Origin: Chloroflexota bacterium
GTDB lineage: Bacteria > Chloroflexota > Anaerolineae > Aggregatilineales > Phototrophicaceae
DNA length: 64,000 nt
Direction: 5' to 3'
NCBI GenBank assembly: GCA_023430545.1
Contig: JAEZAF010000087.1
Location: 9,180 to 73,179 of the forward strand
The position numbers were made by a program, and so were the translations under genes. The notes below the pieces were generated by a model. The model made no database searches. It was not told the origin of the DNA and saw only the letters and a list, made by a program, of their open reading frames with translations. Positions 1 through 9,030 of this stretch are shown in pieces (position 1 is the first letter of the stretch; each line of letters begins with the position of its first letter).

Positions 1-82
1 CCAGCGCAGCAAACCAGCATGGCGATGCCAATGCGTTGCCATTAGTTCATCAGTTTTGATTTTCAAGGAGATACAGCAGCAC

Positions 83-514
83 ATGATTCGAATTCGCTTT
101 CAACGGATGGGGCTGAAGAGACAGCCAACCTATCGTCTGGTCGTCACTGATTCCCGCAAGGCCCGCAACGGTGCGGAAATTGAGATCATCGGCCACCACA
201 ACCCGCGCACACGTCCTTCGACAGATATTGTCAAGACCGACCGCGCACTGTACTGGCTGAGTGTTGGCGCACAGCCTTCCGATGCCGCACGTGGTGTTCT
301 GGAACGTACCGGCACCATGAAGCTCTACGACCGCCTGCGTGGTGGTGAAGCGCTCGAAACCCTGGTTGCCGAAGCAGAAGCCGCACAGCAGGCCGCTACA
401 CCGGTCAGCCCGAAGACCCGCTTCCCGGCCCCGGTTGGCAAGCCCGGTGCTGGCGCTCAGACCGCCGTTGCCGGTGCTTCTGATGATGCTGGCGCAGTCG
501 AAGACGCGAGCTAA
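83..514 (+). CDS. rpsP: 30S ribosomal protein S16
   Basis: Structural protein of the 30S ribosomal subunit. The first ~85 residues carry the S16 fold, with the typical start MIRIRFQRMGLKRQPTYRLV and the later GHHNPRTRP and DAARGVLERTG stretches. S16 is usually 80-100 residues; this protein is about 143 and ends in an Ala/Pro/Glu-rich, probably disordered tail. I place the start at the ATG at 83, because AAGGAG at 65-70 precedes it and homologues begin MIRIR; an in-frame ATG at 56 would add nine unsupported residues. It is the first gene of an rpsP-khpA-rimM group. The usual fourth member, trmD, is absent. Confidence 0.95.
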   Translation: MIRIRFQRMGLKRQPTYRLVVTDSRKARNGAEIEIIGHHNPRTRPSTDIVKTDRALYWLSVGAQPSDAARGVLERTGTMKLYDRLRGGEALETLVAEAEAAQQAATPVSPKTRFPAPVGKPGAGAQTAVAGASDDAGAVEDAS

Positions 515-630
515 ATCGGATTCCAGGTCGGTTAATCCCGGTTAGCTAATTCACTGCTGGTCAATGAACTGATTGTGTTCCCAGCATCCAGGCTTATGAA
601 CACTGATCCATTCTGAGGAGTGACTGCCAC

Positions 631-858
631 ATGGAAGATAAGCTGGTCGAATACATCGCAACCAATCTCGTCGATGACGCGTCGAAAGTCAGCGTCAGCC
701 GCAAGGAAACGCACTCAAGCGTGATTGTGCAGCTTCACGTCGGCCCGTCCGATATGGGGCGCGTCATCGGCAAAAATGGGCGGGTCGCCAACGCGATTCG
801 GTCCCTGCTTCGTGTCTCGGTCAAGGGTGGCAAGCGCGCCCTCCTTGAAATCGACTGA
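631..858 (+). CDS. khpA: KH-domain RNA-binding protein (KhpA/YlqC)
   Basis: Small single-KH-domain RNA-binding protein of 75 residues, the normal family size. The nucleic-acid-binding GxxG loop is GKNG at residues 47-50, preceded by the KH-type MGRVI and followed by the helix VANAIRSLL. KhpA homologues bind RNA, often with KhpB, and take part in cell-envelope control and translation; that role is carried over from the family. It lies between rpsP and rimM as in many Gram-positive and Chloroflexota genomes. GAGGAG near 616-620 serves as its ribosome-binding site. Confidence 0.93.
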   Translation: MEDKLVEYIATNLVDDASKVSVSRKETHSSVIVQLHVGPSDMGRVIGKNGRVANAIRSLLRVSVKGGKRALLEID

Positions 859-893
859 CACGCTTTTCTGATTCCTCAAAGCGATTAAATCTG

Positions 894-1427
894 ATGCCCG
901 CAGCACAACCTGACTACCTGCTTCTTGGTGAAGTTCTCCGTCCGCACGGTGTGCTTGGAGAACTCCGCGTCCGCATTATGACCGACTATCCCGAGCGCAT
1001 CGGTGAACTTGAGACGGTCTATCTGGCGCGTGATGTCGCAGGCACATCAGCGCGGGCATTCCGGGTACAGAAGGTGCGTCGGCATCAGGGGTATGCACTG
1101 ATTACCCTGAAGGGCATTACCGACCGTGATCAGGTCGAGCCGCTGCGTGGGCTTTATGTGCTGGTCAGTCTGGAAGATGCGGTTCCGCTCGAAGAGGACG
1201 AGATCTATCTCTTCCAGCTCATCGGCATGACGGTTCAGACCGATGATGGCCGTATGCTTGGTCAGCTAACCGATGTACTTGAGACCGGCGCGAATGATGT
1301 ATACGTGGTCCAGAGTGCGGAATACGGCGAACTGCTGATCCCGGCGCTGGATGAAACCATCCTCAAAACGGATACCGACACCAATACTCTGACCGTTCAT
1401 CTGCTGGATGGCCTGCTGCCAGAGTAA
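894..1427 (+). CDS. rimM: 16S rRNA processing protein RimM
   Basis: 30S assembly factor that binds S19 and helps mature the head of the small subunit. The 177-residue length is normal. The N-terminal RimM beta-barrel (about residues 6-90; LLGEVLRPHGVLGELRV) is followed by a PRC-barrel (about 100-172; LFQLIGMTVQTDDGRMLGQL, GANDVYVV, LLIPALDETI). It starts 36 bp after khpA, so is probably co-transcribed. A stem-loop with a T-run (1483-1511) closes the ribosomal group. Confidence 0.95.
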   Translation: MPAAQPDYLLLGEVLRPHGVLGELRVRIMTDYPERIGELETVYLARDVAGTSARAFRVQKVRRHQGYALITLKGITDRDQVEPLRGLYVLVSLEDAVPLEEDEIYLFQLIGMTVQTDDGRMLGQLTDVLETGANDVYVVQSAEYGELLIPALDETILKTDTDTNTLTVHLLDGLLPE

Positions 1428-1482
1428 ACTCAGCGCGGGTCAACTCACCCTTACAAAATAGTTGAATATCAGCGATATTGTG

Positions 1483-1511
1483 CCAAAAGGCAGGATGCCC
1501 TTTTGGTTTTT
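1483..1511 (+). terminator. Rho-independent terminator after rimM
   Basis: CCAAAAGG (1483-1490) pairs with CCTTTTGG (1499-1506) around an 8-nt loop, followed immediately by five T. It lies 56 bp past the rimM stop and separates the ribosomal group from the oxidoreductase gene. Confidence 0.7.
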
Positions 1512-1564
1512 ACGCATTATCTCTTATCATGTTGAAATAATATTCTTAACAAAAGGAAAAACTA

Positions 1565-2542
1565 ATGCGTGCGATGGTCTGTCAGCAGTGGGGCGCACCC
1601 TCCGCCCTTGAACTTGCCGAGTTACCCAGTCCGACGGTGAGTGCAGGGCAGGTGAAGGTTCGTGTCCACGCCTGTGGGATAAATTTCGCCGATGTGCTGA
1701 TGGTGGCCGGTCAGTATCAGGTCAGACCACCGTTTCCCTTCAGCCCCGGCCTCGAAGTCGCAGGTGAGGTAATCGAGATCGGTGAAGGTGTCTCGACGCT
1801 GAGCGTGGGTATGCGGGTCATGGCACTGGCGGATTATGGTGGGATGGCGGAAGAAGTCGTCGTTCCGGCACACATGGTCGTCCCTATCAGTGATCAGATG
1901 GATATGGTCACCGCGGCGGGTTTCGCCGTCGCTTATGGCACGTCCCATCTGGCACTGGAACACCGTGCACGGCTCCAGCCGGGTGAGTCCCTGCTCGTGC
2001 TTGGTGCTGCCGGTGGTGTCGGACTGACTGCGGTTGAGCTTGGGCATCTGATGGGTGCAAAGGTTATTGCTGCCGCCAGCACCTCCGAAAAACTCGAACT
2101 GACCCGTCAGTATGGGGCAGATGAAGTGATCAATTACAGTGATGAGGACCTGCGCACCCGGCTGAAGGCCATCACCGGTGGCGGCGTCGATGTGGTGTTC
2201 GATCCGGTTGGTGGAGACCTCTCCGAACAGGCGACTCGTTCGCTGAACTGGGAAGGACGTCTGCTGGTGATTGGCTTCGCCAGTGGCAAGATCCCGCAGC
2301 CTGCCTTGAATCTTACGCTTGTGAAGAATTTCTCCGTTATTGGCCTGTACTGGGGTGGTTACGCTTCAAGAAAACCGGAAATCCTGATAACCTCACTCAC
2401 AAAGCTGATGATGTGGTACGACGAGGGACGGCTAAAGCCGCATGTCTCGCATGTACTACCGCTGGAACGCGCTTCTGAAGCACTTGAGATGTTAGCCAAC
2501 CGCACTTCGACGGGTAAGGTGGTGCTTCAGGTGACTGGCTGA
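1565..2542 (+). CDS. NADPH:quinone oxidoreductase family protein (zinc-free MDR)
   Basis: Medium-chain dehydrogenase/reductase of the quinone oxidoreductase type, expected to pass electrons from NADPH to quinones or enones in the cytoplasm. The GroES-like N-terminal half contains CGINFADVLMVAGQY and FPFSPGLEVAGEV. The Rossmann half has the NADPH-binding GAAGGVG at residues 147-153. The Cys cluster of the structural zinc site is absent, as expected for this branch. The 325-residue length is standard. The ATG at 1565 follows AAAGGAAAA (about 1553-1561). It has its own terminator on each side, so is probably monocistronic. The true substrate cannot be told. Confidence 0.88.
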   Translation: MRAMVCQQWGAPSALELAELPSPTVSAGQVKVRVHACGINFADVLMVAGQYQVRPPFPFSPGLEVAGEVIEIGEGVSTLSVGMRVMALADYGGMAEEVVVPAHMVVPISDQMDMVTAAGFAVAYGTSHLALEHRARLQPGESLLVLGAAGGVGLTAVELGHLMGAKVIAAASTSEKLELTRQYGADEVINYSDEDLRTRLKAITGGGVDVVFDPVGGDLSEQATRSLNWEGRLLVIGFASGKIPQPALNLTLVKNFSVIGLYWGGYASRKPEILITSLTKLMMWYDEGRLKPHVSHVLPLERASEALEMLANRTSTGKVVLQVTG

Positions 2543-2588
2543 TCGCTACAGGATCACTTTTTGCAGTAAGATCTGTACAGGCAGGATG

Positions 2589-2607
2589 CTGTATAGATTC
2601 TATACAG
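2589..2607. promoter_or_regulatory. 19-bp perfect palindrome upstream of dprA
   Basis: CTGTATAG and CTATACAG flank a 3-bp centre (ATT), a perfect 8+3+8 palindrome. A shorter palindrome CTGTACAG lies just upstream (2573-2580). Both sit between the oxidoreductase stop and the hairpin at 2638, within 110 bp of the dprA start. The AT-rich arms contain TATAG/TATACA and could overlap a promoter. It looks like an operator for an unidentified dimeric regulator; no regulator gene adjoins it. Confidence 0.4.
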
Positions 2608-2637
2608 ACAGGGTTTGATGACAGGTTTGACGACAAA

Positions 2638-2659
2638 GGGCGGAGCTTTTCCGCCCGTT
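2638..2659 (+). terminator. Stem-loop after the quinone oxidoreductase gene
   Basis: GGGCGGA (2638-2644) pairs with TCCGCCC (2650-2656) across a 5-nt loop, followed by GTTT. It precedes the dprA start by about 30 bp. It probably ends the oxidoreductase transcript, or acts as a leader hairpin of dprA. Confidence 0.55.
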
Positions 2660-2685
2660 TATAACATCGGGCGTGTGTAACGCTT

Positions 2686-3786
2686 ATGCCTTATGAAGAA
2701 CGCCACTACTGGCTGGGTTTCAGCCTTATTTCAGGCATTGGGATTAAACGGCTTCAGCAGTTTCTACAGGCCTTTGACACGCTGAAAAACGCATGGCATG
2801 CCTCGGATCGCGATGTGTCTCAGGCCCGGATTGATGCGAATGTTCGCACTCAGTTCCTGAAAGCGCGAAGATCGCTGGACCTTGATACTGAAATCCGTAA
2901 GCTTGAACGTAAGGAAGCGTGGTTTATCGCCTATAATGAGTCGAACTATCCGGACAGCCTGCGACAGCTTCCGGATGCACCGCCTGTTTTATATGGACGC
3001 GGCCAGCTTACGGAGAACGATGCACATGCACTGGCAGTCGTAGGGACGCGCAAGCCGACCAAATATGGACTGGATGCCGCTTTTGATCTGTCGTTGCAGC
3101 TTGCCAGCGCAGGCCTGACGATCATCAGTGGGCTGGCCCCGGGGATTGATGCTGCGGCGCATCAGGGCGCACTGAAAGCCAATGGAAGGACGCTGGCAGT
3201 GTGCGGCTGCGGGGTCGATATTGTCTATCCGCGTGAGCACGAAGCACTGGCCCGCCAGATCATGGAGCGCGGCGCGCTGCTGAGTGAAGTGCCGTTAGGC
3301 ATGCCACCGGATGGACGCAATTTTCCACGCCGTAACCGCCTGATCAGCGGCTTGTCACTGGGTGTGCTGGTGGTCGAAGCACCAGAAAACAGCGGCGCAC
3401 TGATTACGGCTAATCTGGCTGCCGAGCAGGGGCGGGATGTCTTTGCCGTGCCTGCCAGCATCTATAACAATGTGGGACGTGGGGCTAACCGTCTGATACA
3501 GGACGGAGCCAAGCTGGTGACTTCTGCGGAAGATGTGCTGACTGAATTCAATATAACCGTACAACTCACGCAGACGCGAAAAGCGGTGCAGAAGGTCGTA
3601 CCGGCCAATGAGACTGAAGCGCAGATTTTGAAACTAATAGGTACCGAACCTCTACATATTGATGAGGTGGTGCGTTTAAGTGGGCTTTCGACCGCAGTGG
3701 TCGGCAGCACCTTAACCATTCTGGAGTTAAAAGGGCTGGTGCAGATGGTAGGCCATATGCAGTACAGCCTGATCTACGACCGTTGA
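2686..3786 (+). CDS. dprA: DNA-processing protein DprA
   Basis: DprA binds incoming single-stranded DNA during natural transformation and loads RecA on it. The 366-residue protein has the family layout: an N-terminal helical/SAM-like part (1-100), the Rossmann-like DprA core (about 110-300; AVVGTRKPTKYG, TIISGLAPGIDAAAHQGAL, GCGVDIVYPREH, PRRNRLISGLS) and a C-terminal winged-helix (about 305-366; ILKLIGTEPLHIDEVVRLSGL). Only dprA of the competence set is in the window, so transformation ability is not shown. The gene is followed almost without gap by the manC-like gene. Confidence 0.95.
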   Translation: MPYEERHYWLGFSLISGIGIKRLQQFLQAFDTLKNAWHASDRDVSQARIDANVRTQFLKARRSLDLDTEIRKLERKEAWFIAYNESNYPDSLRQLPDAPPVLYGRGQLTENDAHALAVVGTRKPTKYGLDAAFDLSLQLASAGLTIISGLAPGIDAAAHQGALKANGRTLAVCGCGVDIVYPREHEALARQIMERGALLSEVPLGMPPDGRNFPRRNRLISGLSLGVLVVEAPENSGALITANLAAEQGRDVFAVPASIYNNVGRGANRLIQDGAKLVTSAEDVLTEFNITVQLTQTRKAVQKVVPANETEAQILKLIGTEPLHIDEVVRLSGLSTAVVGSTLTILELKGLVQMVGHMQYSLIYDR

Positions 3787-3803
3787 CAAAAGGTGATACG
3801 AGT

Positions 3804-4886
3804 ATGGAACACTATTACGCAATGATTGTGGCAGGTGGTGGCGGCACACGGATGTGGCCGATGAGCCGCAAAAATATGCCAAAACAGCTTCTGCCACTGA
3901 TCGGCGACACATCGATGTTTAAAATGTCGGTGGAACGCCTGGCCCCGTTGTTCACGCCGGATCGCATCTATATCGTTACCGGGCCAGATTATGTTGAGAT
4001 GATGCGCAAGGACGCGCCGGAGATCCCTGATCAGAATTTCATCGTCGAACCGTATGGACGAGACAATCTGGCGGCGTGTGGGCTGGGGATTTCAGTGATC
4101 TCTAAACGTGACCCGCAGGCGACCATTGCCATCCTGACCGCTGACCACCATATTGGTAAGAAAGAGGTCTTCCGCAGCGTACTGGAGTCTGCATATCCCA
4201 TTGCCCAGCAGGATCATATCGTCACCCTCGGGATTTCACCCTCGTATCCTGCGACTGGTTTCGGTTATATTCGTCAGGGGCAGACACCGCAGACCATCAA
4301 CGAGTTCACCTATTACGACGCTATCCGGTTTACCGAGAAACCCGACGCCGTGACTGCGGCGACGTTTGTCACTTCAGGTGAATATAGCTGGAATTCCGGC
4401 ATGTTTATCTGGAAGGCGTCCAAAGCGCTGGCAGAGTTCGAACGTCAGCAGCCAGAGACGTACAAGCTGCTGCAAAAGATTATGTCGGTTGCCGATACAC
4501 CCGAGTTTCAGCCAACCCTGGAATCCATCTGGGGCGAGATGCCAAAGATCTCCATCGACTTTGCCATTATGGAAGGGGCAGAGAATATGGTCATCATTCC
4601 GGTCGATATTGGCTGGAGTGATGTTGGAAGCTGGGCGTCTCTGTTTGAAGTGATGGCATTGGACGAACACGGGAATGCGTACCGTGGGAATATGGACCAT
4701 AACATCACCATTGATACGCAGAAAAGCCTGATCCTGAGTGAACGGATGACGGTGACAATCGGGGTAACCAACCTTGTGATTGTCGATACCCCCGACGTGC
4801 TGTTTATCTGTCATCGGGATCGTACACAGGATGTAAGAGATGTGGTAAAGAACTTGCAGGAAATGGGCCTTAGCCATTATCTTTAG
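3804..4886 (+). CDS. manC: Mannose-1-phosphate guanylyltransferase
   Basis: Makes GDP-mannose from GTP and mannose-1-phosphate for glycan synthesis in the cytoplasm. The nucleotidyltransferase signature GGGGTRMWPMSRKNMPKQLL lies near the N-terminus, followed by EPYGRDNLAACG, TADHHIG, FTEKP and the C-terminal GWSDVGSW. About 360 residues is the short, pyrophosphorylase-only form, without the cupin phosphomannose isomerase domain of long ManC/AlgA proteins. I choose the ATG at 3804, which has AAAGGTG at 3788-3794; a TTG at 3783 overlapping the dprA stop would give a weaker start. It is probably co-transcribed with dprA. Glucose-1-phosphate specificity is less likely but not excluded. Confidence 0.9.
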   Translation: MEHYYAMIVAGGGGTRMWPMSRKNMPKQLLPLIGDTSMFKMSVERLAPLFTPDRIYIVTGPDYVEMMRKDAPEIPDQNFIVEPYGRDNLAACGLGISVISKRDPQATIAILTADHHIGKKEVFRSVLESAYPIAQQDHIVTLGISPSYPATGFGYIRQGQTPQTINEFTYYDAIRFTEKPDAVTAATFVTSGEYSWNSGMFIWKASKALAEFERQQPETYKLLQKIMSVADTPEFQPTLESIWGEMPKISIDFAIMEGAENMVIIPVDIGWSDVGSWASLFEVMALDEHGNAYRGNMDHNITIDTQKSLILSERMTVTIGVTNLVIVDTPDVLFICHRDRTQDVRDVVKNLQEMGLSHYL

Positions 4887-4913
4887 AAAAACAGGTAACT
4901 TCACCACAAACCA

Positions 4914-4949
4914 GATCGCACTGCTTACAGCGTTGTGAGCAGTGCGATC
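4914..4949 (+). terminator. Perfect 12-bp stem-loop after the manC-like gene
   Basis: GATCGCACTGCT (4914-4925) and AGCAGTGCGATC (4938-4949) form a perfect stem with a 12-nt loop. No T-run follows, so it may act as an attenuator or RNA-stabilising hairpin between this gene and topA instead of a strong terminator. Confidence 0.5.
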
Positions 4950-4981
4950 CACCATAGATCAGTCAATTATCAGGATATCGA

Positions 4982-7417
4982 ATGAGTGATAACACGCAAG
5001 CCTATTGCGTAAAATGTCGAGAATCGCGTGAAATGCTCAACCCGACGCCGACCTATACAGAGAATGGGCGTCCGGGGACAACAGGGAGCTGTCCGGTATG
5101 TGGAACCAAAATGTTCCGTATGGGCCTGACCGCTGCTCATGACGGGCTGCCGAAGCCGGAAGTCAGCGCCGCCGCACCCGCAAAGCGCACATCGACGAAA
5201 AAGAAAAAATCAGCCAAGTCCAGCAAGGCCGGCACAAAAACATCGAAATCGGCTGGCAAATCCCATAAAAGCGCCGCTTCCAAGCGGTCCGGGAGCCGTG
5301 CTTCCGATGCACCGGCCAAGGGCCGCAGTGCCAAAGGTGCCAAGCTGGTGATTGTAGAGTCACCTTCAAAGGCGCGGACGGTGGGGCGGTTTCTCGGAGA
5401 TGGCTATGTCGTCAAGGCGTCCAAAGGCCATGTGCGCGATCTGCTGGTGACACAGCTTTCAGTCGATGTCGAAAATGACTTCGAGCCGAAGTACCGTGTC
5501 CCGAATGATAAGCGCGATACGGTCAAGGATCTGCGCAAGGCGATGCAGGAAGCGTCACAGATCTATCTGGCGACTGACCCCGACCGTGAAGGCGAAGCCA
5601 TCGCATGGCATCTGATGGAAGCGGCTGAGGTGGATGAAGCGCGTGCACAGCGCGTGGTTTTCCATGAAATTACCGATGCCGCGGTGCAGGATGCCTTTGC
5701 TCATCCGCGTGAACTGGATATGAATCTGGTCAATGCACAGCAGGCCCGCCGTATTCTGGATCGCATCGTCGGTTACAACATCACCGAACTGCTCTGGGAT
5801 CGCGTGCGCAACCGCCTCTCCGCTGGACGTGTGCAGAGCATCGCACTGCGTCTGGTGGTAGACCGTGAGCGCGAAATCCAGAATTTTGTCCCGGTCGAAT
5901 ACTGGACACTGGATGCCGAGCTTCAGAAGGATCAGGCAAAAGGTAAAACCAATCCATTTGTTGCCCGTCTGGTTCGGATTAACAATCAGGATGTGGATTT
6001 TAAAAGTCAGGAAGATGTCCTGCCGCATCTCGATATTCTGGAGCGCAGTCAGTATCAGGTTGCTGAAGTCAAGCGTGGCACCCGTCAGCGTAAGCCGTCT
6101 GCACCCTTTACCACCAGCACGCTTCAGCAGGAAGCTTCGCGTCGCTTTGGGTTTAATGCCCGTCGCACGATGAAGGTCGCGCAGGAACTGTATGAGGGGA
6201 TCGACATCGGATCGGATGGCGTGGTGGGTCTGATCACTTATATGCGTACCGACAGCACCTCGATCTCGGAAATTGCGCAGAAAGAGGCGCGCACCTACGT
6301 GCAGGGGCGTTTTGGGAAAGATTATCTGCCGGAGAAGGCCCCGGTCTATCGCACCAAGACCAAAGGCGCTCAGGAAGCGCATGAAGCGATTCGTCCGACA
6401 TCTGTCCTGCGTGAGCCGGACAAGCTGAAGGCGCTGATGTCGCGTGATCAGATCAAACTGTATACGCTGATCTGGGAACGCTTTGTCGCCAGCCAGATGT
6501 CGAATGCCGTGTATGACACGATCCGCGTCGAGATCGCCGCTGGCCTGACGCAGAAGGATCGCCCGTATCTGTTCCGCGTCTCTGGCCGGACTATCAAATT
6601 CCTCGGCTTCCTCGCATTGTATGAAGATACAAACGATGAAGATGCCGCCAGTGACAGCGATGAAGGCCGCATCCTGCCGGATATGCAGCCGGACGAAATG
6701 CTCAGCCTGCTGCGTCTGCTTCCGGAGCAGCACTTCACACAGCCGCCGCCGCGCTACACCGAGGCGACACTGGTGCGTACACTGGAAGAATATGGGATTG
6801 GACGTCCGAGTACCTATGCGCCGACGGTCAGCATTATCCAGGAACGCGATTACGTCGAGAAGCAGGACAAGCGCATGATCCCGACTGAGACCGGTCAGAT
6901 CGTCAATGATCTGCTGGTGCGCTACTTCCCGGATGTGATGGACTATCAGTTCACCGCCCGCATGGAAGACTATCTCGACGAGATTTCCGAAGGGGATATG
7001 GAATGGCGGCCAATGCTGCACAATTTCTATGACCCGTTCGAAAAGCAGTTACACGATGCCCGTGCGCACATGCCGCGTGTCCAGCAGGAAGAGAAGGTCG
7101 GGCGCGACTGTCCGGTCTCCGGTCATCCACTGGTGATCCGCTACGGTCGCTGGGGCAAGTTTATCGGCTGCTCGGATTATCCCGACTGCACCTATACCGA
7201 ACCCTATCTCGAACTGACCGGGATCACCTGTCCGAAATGCGGTGAGGTCCACGGCGGAGAGCTGGTGGAGCGCAAGACGCGTCGTGGGCGGACGTTCTAC
7301 GGATGTTCACGCTATCCCGAATGCGACTACTCGACATGGAAGCTGCCAGCCCGTCCGGGGCAGTCCACACCAGAAGGCGAAGATGACGCGATGGTGGTTC
7401 AGGACGAGTCCGCATAA
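4982..7417 (+). CDS. topA: DNA topoisomerase I with N-terminal zinc-ribbon extension
   Basis: Type IA topoisomerase that relaxes negative supercoils. The core begins with the TOPRIM domain near residue 120 (KLVIVESPSKARTVGRFLG; DPDREGEAIAWH) and holds the catalytic tyrosine Tyr420 in GLITYMRTDSTS. At the C-terminus are two topoisomerase zinc-finger units; the first has CPVSG in place of CPxCG and so lacks one expected cysteine, while the second is intact (CPKCG, GCSRYPEC). The unusual part is residues 1-118: a four-cysteine ribbon (C9, C12, C37, C40; resembling DUF5679) followed by a Lys/Ser/Ala-rich linker. It starts at the ATG at 4982. Confidence 0.95.
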   Translation: MSDNTQAYCVKCRESREMLNPTPTYTENGRPGTTGSCPVCGTKMFRMGLTAAHDGLPKPEVSAAAPAKRTSTKKKKSAKSSKAGTKTSKSAGKSHKSAASKRSGSRASDAPAKGRSAKGAKLVIVESPSKARTVGRFLGDGYVVKASKGHVRDLLVTQLSVDVENDFEPKYRVPNDKRDTVKDLRKAMQEASQIYLATDPDREGEAIAWHLMEAAEVDEARAQRVVFHEITDAAVQDAFAHPRELDMNLVNAQQARRILDRIVGYNITELLWDRVRNRLSAGRVQSIALRLVVDREREIQNFVPVEYWTLDAELQKDQAKGKTNPFVARLVRINNQDVDFKSQEDVLPHLDILERSQYQVAEVKRGTRQRKPSAPFTTSTLQQEASRRFGFNARRTMKVAQELYEGIDIGSDGVVGLITYMRTDSTSISEIAQKEARTYVQGRFGKDYLPEKAPVYRTKTKGAQEAHEAIRPTSVLREPDKLKALMSRDQIKLYTLIWERFVASQMSNAVYDTIRVEIAAGLTQKDRPYLFRVSGRTIKFLGFLALYEDTNDEDAASDSDEGRILPDMQPDEMLSLLRLLPEQHFTQPPPRYTEATLVRTLEEYGIGRPSTYAPTVSIIQERDYVEKQDKRMIPTETGQIVNDLLVRYFPDVMDYQFTARMEDYLDEISEGDMEWRPMLHNFYDPFEKQLHDARAHMPRVQQEEKVGRDCPVSGHPLVIRYGRWGKFIGCSDYPDCTYTEPYLELTGITCPKCGEVHGGELVERKTRRGRTFYGCSRYPECDYSTWKLPARPGQSTPEGEDDAMVVQDESA

Positions 7418-7494
7418 CGGCCACAATTAACCGTTTTCATGCGTAGCACAGCCTTAATTGTCACGTTGCGCAAAGTCTGTTATAAGTTATACTG

Positions 7495-7533
7495 AAAAGC
7501 GTGTTTAAACGAGAAAAGCTTAAACACGCTTTT
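7495..7533 (+). terminator. Terminator after topA
   Basis: AAAAGCGTGTTTAA (7495-7508) pairs perfectly with TTAAACACGCTTTT (7520-7533), giving a 14-bp stem with an 11-nt loop and a terminal T-run. It lies about 80 bp past the topA stop. Confidence 0.7.
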
Positions 7534-7615
7534 GATTTATACGCTTTTATTCCTTTAAAATCCGGCGAATGAAATTGATACGTCTCGCCAATCGCGTACG
7601 AAAGGCAGCCGCTTT

Positions 7616-9010
7616 ATGATAGAAAAGATACGTCAGTGGTTAGGGGATACGTACAACGGCCTGTACGTGATTGTATTGAAGCCTCATATGCCGACGTATG
7701 TGACGGTTCTGGCACTCGTCATGGCGCTGTTGTTCGGAATCTTCTGGGCGTATGTCGTCCGGCCAGTTGAGTATTACGATGGCTCGCCGCATCAGATGAG
7801 TGAAGCCGCACGCGATCAGTGGATCAAACTGGTGGCGGGTTCATATGTCGGTGGGCTGTATGATGAGCAGGAGACGTTCGGCCTTCTCCAGCGCGTTGAG
7901 AATCCCGCGCAGCGTATTGAGGTGCTGATCAGTGAGGAAACTGGCGCAGTCCAGAACGCGCTTCAGCAGACACTGTCAATCGCCCAGCAGGTCGGCGAAG
8001 GAACACCCGCGCCGCGTCCCGGTGATCTGCCTCGTGCCATCTTTGACATTGTCCTGGCCATCATTCTGCTGATTATCCTCGCCCTGATTATTTCACCCGT
8101 CTGGCGTCTGCTGTTCAGGCCGAATGTGGTGGATACCATTTACGATGCTGTGCGTCCGAAATCACAGCAGGAGATCGAGGATCGTAAGCGGCAGAAAGCT
8201 GACCGTGAAGTGATCCGTCTGCGTAAGGAAGAAGAACAGCGCCTGAAGCAGGATACTGCGCTGGCGGCGGCCTCTAACCCTTACGGCGCACCGGTGATGC
8301 AGAAGCTGTCTATCTACACCAAGGGACGCTCCTACGACGACTCCTTTGCAATCGAAGACAGCAACGATATGTTTCTGGGTGAGGCGGGGGCTACGATTGC
8401 CAAGACCATCGGCGATACCAATGAGCCGACGGCGATTGAAGTCTGGCTGTTCGACAAAGAAGACTTTGTCCGCACACTGAACAAGCTCTTCGTCTCGGAA
8501 CATGCCTACAACGATCCTATGCTTCGAGCCGATCTCGAAGGCCGGGTAGATAACCCTGCAACCGATATTGTGGTTGCCCGTCCGGGGGCTATCCTGACGC
8601 TTGAGACTGGCGCGCTGCTGCTTCAGGCAAAAATCAATGAAGTGACCTATGGCAGCAACGCGCTTCTGCCGCCCAACAGCTATTTCGATACCATGAAACT
8701 TCAGATTGAAGCGTGGCCGAAGGCTGGTGGGGCAGTTGGTGCGGCGGGCGGTGTCTCGGGTGCAGCAGTGCCCGCAATGGACTATGCCCCTGTCAATCCG
8801 GCCCCGGCACAGCCCGCGACCTATACACCCGCGCCTGCGACGTATACACCGCCAACCTATACGCCGCCGCCTGCTGCTCCGATTCCATCCGCACAGCCGA
8901 CGCAGCCCGCCGCGCCGATTTATGCGCCGCCGCCCCCTCCGCCGCCAAGTACACTACCTGAAGACGAAGATCCTTTCGGCGGTACCGGGGATTTCACTCC
9001 GCTGGCATAA
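7616..9010 (+). CDS. Two-TM membrane protein with proline-rich tail, function unknown
   Basis: I do not recognise a named family. The 464-residue protein has a hydrophobic segment at about residues 27-48 (VTVLALVMALLFGIFWAYVV) and a second at about 140-163 (VLAIILLIILALIISPVW). A short charged coiled-coil stretch follows (QQEIEDRKRQKADREVIRLRKEEEQ), then a soluble domain of ~200 residues (AIEDSNDMFLGEAGATIAKTIGD; AIEVWLFDKEDFVRTLNKLFVS), and the tail from about 380 is a Pro/Ala/Thr low-complexity region with a six-proline run. Two TM segments place the extracytoplasmic loop at 49-139 and the large C-terminal part probably in the cytoplasm. It is flanked by terminators on both sides and is therefore monocistronic. 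Confidence 0.8.
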   Translation: MIEKIRQWLGDTYNGLYVIVLKPHMPTYVTVLALVMALLFGIFWAYVVRPVEYYDGSPHQMSEAARDQWIKLVAGSYVGGLYDEQETFGLLQRVENPAQRIEVLISEETGAVQNALQQTLSIAQQVGEGTPAPRPGDLPRAIFDIVLAIILLIILALIISPVWRLLFRPNVVDTIYDAVRPKSQQEIEDRKRQKADREVIRLRKEEEQRLKQDTALAAASNPYGAPVMQKLSIYTKGRSYDDSFAIEDSNDMFLGEAGATIAKTIGDTNEPTAIEVWLFDKEDFVRTLNKLFVSEHAYNDPMLRADLEGRVDNPATDIVVARPGAILTLETGALLLQAKINEVTYGSNALLPPNSYFDTMKLQIEAWPKAGGAVGAAGGVSGAAVPAMDYAPVNPAPAQPATYTPAPATYTPPTYTPPPAAPIPSAQPTQPAAPIYAPPPPPPPSTLPEDEDPFGGTGDFTPLA

Positions 9011-9030
9011 GCGGCAAAATCTCTTGAATC

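Noticed and set aside
5555..7021. Long open frame (488 codons) on the strand opposite topA
   Set aside because: It mirrors the codon pattern of the clearly real topA gene and its product has no domain or ordinary composition.
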